Positions 57,677 through 64,000 of a stretch of DNA of 64,000 nt are shown here, piece by piece. The position numbers and the translations under genes are program-made. The notes beneath the pieces were generated by a model that saw nothing but the letters and a program-made list of their open reading frames with translations, searched no databases and was not told the DNA's origin. Origin of the DNA: Eucalyptus grandis (Eukaryota > Streptophyta > Magnoliopsida > Myrtales > Myrtaceae); the NCBI RefSeq assembly GCF_016545825.1, contig NC_052614.1, positions 59,155,864-59,219,863 of the forward strand. The letters are read 5' to 3'. Positions within the stretch are counted from its first letter, which is position 1; each line of letters opens with the position of its first letter.

Positions 57677-58579
57677 GGGTGCGTTTGGTTGTGTTTTACG
57701 TTTAAAAATTGTTGAGGAATAGAAATAAAAAAAAGTGTTTTACTGTTCCTCGGAACAATTTCGAACAAAAAAAGCGTGTTTGGTAAACTTGTTCCGGGAA
57801 CAAAAAATAAATAGAAACACGTTTGGTAAATTTGTATATTTTTTTATTTCTTTTATTTTTCTTATTTTTTTATTTTTTTATTTTTTCTTTTTCCTTTTTT
57901 TTTTTCTTCTTTTGGCCGGTCGCCGGCCTCGGCCATGGCCGGCGACCGGCCGGCGAGGGCCGGCAGCCTTGCCTAGCCACGGCGAGGCTCGCCGACCCCC
58001 GGCGAGGATCGGCCTCGCCTTGATCCGGCGAGGCCGAGCTCACCCAGCGGCGGGCGGCGCGGCCTCGCCGGGCCACCGCCGGGCGACGCCGACTCGCCCC
58101 GGATCCGGCGAGGCCGACGCTCGCCGGCCGCCGGGCGAGGTCGGCCTCGCCGGATCCGGGCGAGATCGAGCTCGCCAGCCGGCGCGAGGTCGGCCTCGCC
58201 GGATCCGGGGCGAGCTCGACCTCGCCCGGCCGGCGGCGAGCCTCGGCCTCGCCGGATTTGGGCGAGCTCGAGCTCGCCCGGCCAAGGCGAGCCGACCCTC
58301 GCCCGGCTACGGCGAGCCTCGCCGTGGCCGGGCGAGGCCGCCGCCCTCGTCGGCCGGTCGCCGGCCATGGCCGAGGCCGGCGACCGGCCAAAAGAAGAAA
58401 GAAGAAGAAAATAAGAGAAAAAGAAAAAAAAAAAAAGAAAAGAAAGTATTTCTCAAATGTGTTTCAGAAATAAGAAACACAAATTTTGTGTTTCTTATTT
58501 CTGTTCCTTTTTGTTCCCAGGAACAAAAAAAGAAAAAGTGTTTAGAAACAAAAAAAAAAGAATACAAACAAACGGGCCC
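57677..58579. mobile_element. GC-rich foldback element (903 bp), MITE-like
   Basis: The ends are inverted: GGGTGCGTTTGGTTG at the left and CAAACAAACGGGCCC at the right. Inside them lie complementary stretches rich in GGAACAA and TTGTTCC, then T- and A-rich arms. The 470-bp centre (57,914-58,390) is very GC-rich, bounded by two copies of GGCCGGTCGCCGGCC, and filled with units like CTCGCCGGATCCGGGCGAG. No transposase is present and no clear target duplication was found. The matching left end at 63,905 shows it is a family. Confidence 0.65.
57914..58390. repeat. GC-rich palindromic minisatellite inside the foldback element
   Basis: Diverged units of about 45-60 bp alternate GGCCTCGCCGG(A) with GGGCGAGCTCGA. 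Most units are self-complementary. Open frames occur on both strands in several phases, which is expected of such sequence and not evidence for proteins. Confidence 0.7.
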
Positions 58580-59437
58580 ACAGTTACTACTTAATCTTCA
58601 AGTGGATAGATTAGCTCTGAATTAAATTGCATAAACATTCTAACAAAATTATTAAAGAAAGAGACAAAACAAACATTCCGAGTATCTTCACTCAAGAGGT
58701 CAAGAACAAATTCATAGGAGATTGATCATCATAATATCAAACATACATACTACGAACTAACTATCCCATGTTCATCATTCATTTCCCATGTGGCAACACG
58801 TGGCAGAATCTAATTAGTTTTTTTTTTTTTTTTGCACAGTTATGATTGAATAATCTGACATTAATTTCACCACAACTTATTAATGAAATAATTGACTCGA
58901 ATCGTTGATAAGTACTACTGTCATATAAAACATTAAGTGTATGCATTAATTATGGTTATTGCAAAATAATAAGAAAATTAGAAGACAAAAAACATCATAT
59001 AATGCTTTTGAAATCTATAATTGGTGATCTTTTATCTAATTTCTTGTCTATGAAAGCAATTTTTGATGATTAATACTTTAGGAATGATTAAATGAGTTTA
59101 CTGGCAATATCAAAGAGCCAAAACTATCCAACACCAAAAAGGCAAGTAGAGATAAGCGACTAAGATTATAAAAACAAAAAAACAAAACAAAGAAATGCAA
59201 CGTAAATGATTAAAGTACAACACAAAATGGGAAACTAAAACGAGGGAGGAAATATTTTTTAGTAACCCTAAATATCCAACACTAGAGAACGATGGAAATA
59301 AATCAGCCACCTAAGAAATTACGGAGCAACTGAAAAATGGCAACTTTAAAATGGCGGATATTGTGTTACTAAAGAAAGGAAGATATTTGGCCTAAAGAGA
59401 AATTAAACAAAAGTTCCACACATTGATGAAGAAGATA
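58580..59437. other. AT-rich noncoding flank of the TNL gene
   Basis: No gene seen. By orientation it lies downstream of the NB-ARC-LRR gene. The last LRR codons are followed by AACAAG|GTGTGATATC, which could be a splice donor, so a small 3' exon here is possible but not identifiable. Confidence 0.4.
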
Positions 59438-61102
59438 TCACACCTTGTTTGATGTAATAAGAAGAATTTCTTCTCTATAATGCTTCAAAAGCATTATCCA
59501 TTTAGAATTTTTGATAGAGTCTCCGCAACACATTATATTGACTAAGCAATCATCTGGTATTTTTGTGCAAGATGCGCCAATCAACTGTCTCAATGACATG
59601 CACCTTTCGACCTTTAAGGATTTCAGAGACTCTAGCTCATTTAGACCCTCAATATCAATAAGTGCCCTGCAATCTTCAATTTTCAATTTCTCCAGGTTCT
59701 TCAAGAATGATAACCCACTTATTCTTATTAAAGAGTTGCACTCATCAACGCTTAAGTACTCCATTGATTTTGAAAGACCCATGACTCGTATCTCAACTAG
59801 CTCTGGACATTTTGACACACGCACTTTCCGTAGCTTCCTCAGTTCCAAAGGAAAAGATAATCTTTGAAGCCATACACAATCCTCAAGAGTGAATTTCTCC
59901 AGTCGTGGAAGTCCCTTGAGCGGAATGTCATCCACTTCAGACCGATAGAACTCTAAAGTCGACAAATTTCTCCAGCTCCAGGTGGAGGACGGAAGCTGCT
60001 CGAGGGCTTCTTGGTCCCAGTCAAACGAAGTAAGCTCTTCTAGATGAGGAAGAGAAGCTAACTCTAGAGGTGCGAGAATTTTAGATGGAGATCTAGAATC
60101 TTTGGTAGAGTCTCCACACCACATTATATTGCTAACGCAATCATCTGGTATATTTGAGCAAGATGCATCAATCAACCATCTCAACGACATGCAACTTATG
60201 ACCTTCAAGAACTTTAGAGAATCTAGCTCATCAAGGCCCTCGACATTAGTAAGTACATTGCACTTTTCGATTCCCAAAGTCTCTAGGTTCTTCAAGTATG
60301 ATAACCCACTTATTCTTGTTAGAGATTTGCAATCATCAATGCCCAAGTGTTCCAACGATTTCGAAAGACCCACAATTTGTATCTCACCTAGCTCTGGACA
60401 ATATGACACGCACACTTTCCGGAGCTTTCCTAGTTCCAAAGGGATGGATAATCTCTGAAGTTGTATACAACTGTCAACAACTAATTTCTCCAATTGTGGA
60501 AGTCCCTCGAGTGGAATGGCTTCCACTTCACAACAATTGATCTTTAAAGTTTCCAAATTTCTCAAGCTCCAATTGGACGACGGAAGTTGCATGAGGGGTT
60601 TTGGGTCTAGGTGTCTCAAAACAAGCCCTTCCAAATGAGAGAGAAAGGCTAATTCTGGAGGTGCAGGGACATCAAGTAGATTTAACTTCAACTTTTTCAA
60701 TCTAGATAACATCCCAATCCCCCTTAAGTTGCATCCTATGAGTGGTTTTGAATTCTCTCTAAGACATTGGTAATTACTTAGTCGTAGTTCAACCAAATTA
60801 GTAAGGTTTGACAGATTAGGGATTGAGAGCAATGATTTAGATTCAAGAAGTAGACAAGTCAAACTCGTGGGAAGCTCCGGCAAAACTTGAATCTCATGAC
60901 AGCCTATTAAGTTTAGTGTTTGGAGGTGATGGAGCATGTTGATTGTCCTTGGAATTCCACAAATACCAGTCCGCTTTAAATTTAAGATTCTTAAAGATGA
61001 CAATTCACCAATTCCAATGGGAATTTCACCTATCACATTGTGCCCTGAGAGATACAACTCTTCAAGATTGTTCAACATATTGATATCACTAGGTAACGCC
61101 AA
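59438..61102 (-). pseudogene. LRR region of the TNL gene, 3' part with a 197-residue internal duplication
   Basis: A 554-codon open frame of leucine-rich repeats, the ligand-sensing part of a plant immune receptor. It starts in LALPSDINMLNNLEELYLSG. Residues about 147-343 and 344-540 are tandem copies of the same block, with a period of exactly 591 bp. Both contain GLP(Q/R)LEK, LELxKLRKV, ISGLSxLKNLE, and IPDDC..NIM.CGDS. The frame is the same as that of the upstream LRR part (61,259-61,600), but the 150 bp between carry stops in this frame. It is therefore translated only if those stops are sequence errors or are spliced out. Confidence 0.75.
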
Positions 61103-61258
61103 ACATCTGGAGAAGATAATCTACCCTTTAAACGCAATATGCGTAATGATTTTAGCTTTCCAATGGAGTTGGGAAGTTTGCTTATTATCGTGTCTGTCAA
61201 AAGAAAATTTATCAAGTTTCAGACTACAAACATTTGTATTTTAATTTTCCAATGGAGT
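61103..61258 (-). pseudogene. Disrupted LRR segment
   Basis: LRR coding can be read only in shifted frames: LLNSIGKLK near 61,245, and TIISKLPNSIGKLKSLRILRLKG near 61,185-61,120. The main frame has stops, including TAA at 61,259 and TAG near 61,124. The NSIGKLK segment is present twice, so a local repeat expansion with indels may have caused the damage. A GT...AG pair (about 61,285 to 61,191) exists but does not restore the frame. Confidence 0.6.
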
Positions 61259-61600
61259 TTAGAAGTTTGGCAAGGCGCATACCGATAAGTTTAATTCTGC
61301 CAATGAGGTCAAATTCCCAATTGAGCATGGAAGTTCTCTCAACTTGTTACATCTCGACAATGAGAAATGCTGAAGCTTTACTAGGTTCCCAATTTCTTCA
61401 GGCAAATCCATAAAATGCTCACACTGTTCGATCTTTAACTCAATCAACGATTGTAAATTTCCAATGAAGCTTTCAATTCTCTTTAGACCAAAGCATCCTT
61501 CAAGAGTCAATCTCTCTAAATTCAAGCATCTAGAGATGTCTGGGACTGTCGTTATTCCCAAACACCAAGTAATTGATAGAAGTTTTAAAGCCCGTGCCCT
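61259..61600 (-). CDS. First LRR exon part of the TNL gene
   Basis: Starts after the acceptor TTTTTACAG|AGG (61,601/61,600), in phase 0. It encodes RARALKLLSITWC, then CLNLERLTLEGCFGLKRI, LIELKIEQCEHF, LPEEIGNLVKLQHFSLSRC and LPCSIGNLTSLAELNLS: regular LRR units with the usual LNLERL and GNL spacing. It ends at TAA 61,259-61,261. The intron before it (61,688-61,601) is 88 bp. Confidence 0.75.
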   Translation of the reverse strand, partial: RARALKLLSITWCLGITTVPDISRCLNLERLTLEGCFGLKRIESFIGNLQSLIELKIEQCEHFMDLPEEIGNLVKLQHFSLSRCNKLRELPCSIGNLTSLAELNLSVCALPNF

Positions 61601-61688
61601 CTGTAAAAATGGATGGCATGTCAAGTGTAAGAACCATTGCATAGTACATAGGGGAACTAGCAGACTAGAATTAAAACATGTAATTTAC

Positions 61689-61973
61689 CTTGATCAAGTC
61701 CCATGCTTTTGAATCATCCTCAAAATCAATACAATGAAAATTACAAACAACAAGCCGATCCAAATACAAATTGTCTGCCCTAAAATCCTTCTCAGGAGGA
61801 AAACTCCACAAAAACCATCTTAAATTTGAATGACACCTTTTAAAGTCCCTAGCAAAAGTTCCATGCTGTAACTCGAGGAGTCTTAGGTTTGGAAACCTTT
61901 CAAAGTCTTCATTTGTTATCTCTATGGAGTGGTCCCGTCCATTTTTTTGAAGTGCTTGAACCTTGTCCTTCCT
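61689..61973 (-). CDS. NB-ARC/LRR linker exon of the TNL gene
   Basis: A 285-bp exon with both ends clear: acceptor CTGCAG|AGGAAG and donor ATCAAG|GTAAAT, both phase 0. It encodes RKDKVQALQKNG, then ITNEDFERFPNLRLLEL and HSNLRWFLWSFPP with DRLVVCNFHCIDF, the conserved start of the post-LRR-linker region in L6-like TNLs. The intron on its upstream side (62,104-61,974) is 131 bp. Confidence 0.85.
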
Positions 61974-62104
61974 CTGCAGTTGAAATTTCGCAATGATGTG
62001 AAGAAGTTTGTCAACTTCCAACCACTATGTTTTACAACTTGAATAGGCAAGGAAAAAAAAATTATATACGACTTCTATTTGAAAATTAGACATTTCTCAC
62101 TTAC

Positions 62105-63208
62105 CTCTTCGATTTTTATTATTTCAAGGACCTCATTTGCGGTCCATAGCCTACTCCGCTTGCCAAGATTACTTGGATTTTCTTGACGGACGATTTGCCT
62201 TCCCATGTCTATGAGTTGATCGTGCATCCAAAATTTATCATTGTCGAATATCTTTATCAAGCATTTGTTGGTGAGGACCTCAATTCCTCTTTCAGGATAA
62301 AATTGACAATCGGTCCACATGTAAATTGCATCAATCTTACTTTTATTGAAAAAGAAGCATGCTATATCAAGAAATATTTGTTGTTGATATACGTCTAAGT
62401 CATCATAGCTAATCCTCAACTTTTTTAAAATCCCTTCCTCAGGTACATTCCTTAACCGGACAAACGTCTCTTTCCAAAATGCTTCATCTCTCCTTCTAAG
62501 TAATGAACCTGTCACTTCAATAGCCAATGGAAGCCCTCCAGTACTTGAGACAATTTCACTTGAAATTTCTTGATAATCATCTGGAGGAATGTCTCTACCA
62601 AAGGCATGTCGACAAAAAAGTTGAAGTGCAAGACCATCATCCATCTTTAGCATCTCGAACGGTAGAATTTTACCTTTAAATCCCTCAACTTGCAAAATGG
62701 CTATATTTCTTGTTGTAATAATTATCCTAGATCCTAAATGTAACAAAGAATGTCCTATTAGTTTCTTTATGTGCTCTCTATTATCAACATCATCCAAAAC
62801 CACAAGGACTTTCTTAGTGCTGAGTGTGTCTCCAATCCTTTGCATTCCATGTTCACTATCCTTGAATTGTTCTACGATCCGGAACCAACAACGTCGATAA
62901 TAATTTCTTCGTAATTCGACTATGCCCTCTTTGGTCGACGAGCTTTCTCGAACGTCCTCAAGGAAGCTACGACACTTTCCAAAGTGGAAAGACAAATGAT
63001 TGAAGATGACCTTGGCAATAGTTGTTTTACCAATGCCACCCATTCCATAAATTGCAATGAGCCGCACATCACGATAATTGACATCTAATAATTCTGTCAA
63101 GTGTTTTACCCGGTCATCAAGTCCAACTAAATGTTCAGGCACTAATTTTTGTCTTGTCTCCAGCTTCTCCAATACCTTTTCAACAACTGATTCCAATCTT
63201 TGCTTGGC
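62105..63208 (-). CDS. NB-ARC domain exon of a TIR-NB-LRR gene
   Basis: ATP/ADP-binding switch domain of an intracellular immune receptor. After an acceptor (ATGACAG|CC, about 63,208) all NB-ARC motifs appear in order: HLVGLDDRVK, P-loop GMGGIGKTT, RNBS-A SFLEDVRESS, Walker B KKVLVVLDDVD, RNBS-B GSRIIITTRN, GLPLA, RNBS-D-like FLDIACFFFN and MHD in FWMHDQL. The exon ends KIEE with the donor GAAGAG|GTAAGT, phase 0 into the linker exon. About 368 residues, full length for this exon type. The TIR exon is absent from 63,208-64,000; intron 1 of the paralogous gene is 1.4 kb, so the TIR probably lies just beyond the window. The domain itself looks intact, unlike the LRR exon. Confidence 0.9.
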
Positions 63209-63904
63209 TGTCATGTACACAAGCGCTTTCGTTAATTGTCTAGATTAATTTCATACCCACACATTACACGTGGGTTTGCCAAAATTTGAACTTGAAAAGA
63301 TTGAAATACATCACGAAGGATATTTAAATACTTTGAATAATCAATATAGACTAATTTAGTGAATTCACTTTATATTTTGTACATTTAAGAATATAAAAAT
63401 TTCGGAAGACCATAATATTGGCTGACATGATTGCCGGAGTTACCAAGTGGTTAATATATCGTACATAAGCAAAGTTTTGGCATATATAGCAAGGCCTAGA
63501 AAAAACCCTAACACTCGTAATAGGAGAACTATGAAACGAGATAATGTAGACGCGTGCAATGTTATCCATTAAACACTACAGTTTGGTGAAAATATATATT
63601 AGCCCCCAAAAAAAAATATTCCAAATCATTCGTAATGTCTTAACTTATACATGTCATTCTTCTATCAATCCGATTATGTCACGTATAATTGCATTTTAAG
63701 AACCGTGTCATATTAAGATTTGTTCAAAATTGAAAATTAATAAACCGGCTTCCATGGGGTTAACTTGGTGACTAAAGAATGAAGATATGTGCGTGGATTG
63801 CGTGTGCAAGAGCAATTTGATTCTCCTCATTATCAAGTGGAAACATGCCTAAATTTCACTCACTTATCAACTTTGGCTTGCACTTTAGCTCGTCCATAGA
63901 ATTA
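63209..63904 (-). other. Presumed TNL intron 1, 3' part
   Basis: Upstream of the NB-ARC acceptor on the minus strand. The first 90 bp resemble the matching intron end at 37,158-37,260 (TGCTTGGCTG, GTACA.AAG.GCTTTC, CTAGATTAATT, CCCACACAT). No TIR exon occurs here. Confidence 0.55.
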
Positions 63905-64000
63905 GGGTGCGTTTGGTTGTGTTTCTGTTTAAAAATTGTTCCAAGGAACAGAAATAAAAAAAAGTGTTTCTATTCCTGGGAACAATTTCTGAACAAAAAA
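63905..64000 (+). mobile_element. Left end of a second foldback element, cut by the window edge
   Basis: GGGTGCGTTTGGTTGTGTTT and the following AAAAATTGTT, GAAATAAAAAAAAGTGTTT and GGAACAATTTC match the start of the 57,677 element. TTA precedes it directly, which would fit a PIF/Harbinger-type 3-bp target, but the other end is outside the window. Confidence 0.6.

Noticed and set aside
57735..58625. 296-codon plus-strand frame and several minus-strand frames
   Set aside because: They arise from the GC-rich palindromic core and T/A-rich arms of the foldback element. Composition alone explains openness in several frames.
61191..61285. Possible intron that would remove the stop in the LRR exon
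   Set aside because: GTATGC and TTTTGACAG are acceptable splice sites, but joining them gives a stop within three codons and does not reach the frame of the 554-codon LRR part.

Overview
The window is plant nuclear DNA. The evidence is TIR and NB-ARC-LRR resistance-gene exons with plant-type introns, BDA1/ITN1-like ankyrin fragments, Ty3/gypsy and Ty1/copia retrotransposons primed by initiator-methionine tRNA, a tRNA-type SINE, TAA-flanked MITEs and an AT-rich background. The TIR-NB-LRR (TNL) genes look like the L6/RUN1-like group that is expanded in Myrtaceae (Eucalyptus, Syzygium, Rhodamnia). That placement rests on remembered family features, not on a search.

Layout. (1) 1-1,262 is intron-like sequence, followed by a minus-strand TIR exon (1,263-1,729) whose NB-ARC partner would lie left of the window. 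(2) 1,860-4,600 is noncoding and holds two copies of a TNL upstream module. (3) An ankyrin-repeat gene starting near 4,604 is split at 4,726 by a 12-kb chromovirus-like gypsy element (4,727-16,674, TSD ACATC) and resumes at 16,680. (4) 17,778-36,815 is a copia pile-up. Element C (17,778-22,342) carries a SINE in its LTR. Element A (from 22,343) abuts C and is itself interrupted by the complete SIRE-like element B (24,006-33,413), which carries an extra third ORF. Element A ends abruptly at about 36,815 inside a TNL NB-ARC exon. (5) 36,816-39,051 is that broken TNL: NB-ARC remnant, 1.4-kb intron and a TIR exon with a stop just before the splice donor. (6) 39,171-44,100 is a duplicated noncoding block with two ABCG-transporter-like scraps, a foldback repeat and an 825-bp MITE. 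(7) 45,409-47,300 is a solo LTR with GTATG target duplications. (8) 47,850-55,700 holds relics: a duplicated ankyrin-flank segment, an LRR remnant and an ankyrin remnant. (9) 55,748-56,748 is a probable spliced minus-strand gene for a Ser/Gly/Arg-rich repetitive protein of unknown function. (10) 57,677-58,579 is a GC-rich foldback element, with one end of a second copy at 63,905. (11) 59,438-63,208 is a minus-strand NB-ARC-LRR gene with all nucleotide-binding motifs but a disrupted LRR exon; its TIR exon would lie right of the window.

Reading. This is a decaying TNL/ankyrin cluster reshaped by nested retroelements. The only candidates for intact, functional host coding sequence are the TIR exons, the NB-ARC exons at 61.7-63.2 kb and the gene at 55.7-56.7 kb. 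I found no operon-like or CRISPR-like system and no clearly unprecedented machinery. The most interesting items are the possible TIR-only product, the quadruplicated TNL upstream module, the 591-bp internal LRR duplication, the extra ORF of copia B and the GC-rich foldback family. All similarity statements are by eye.
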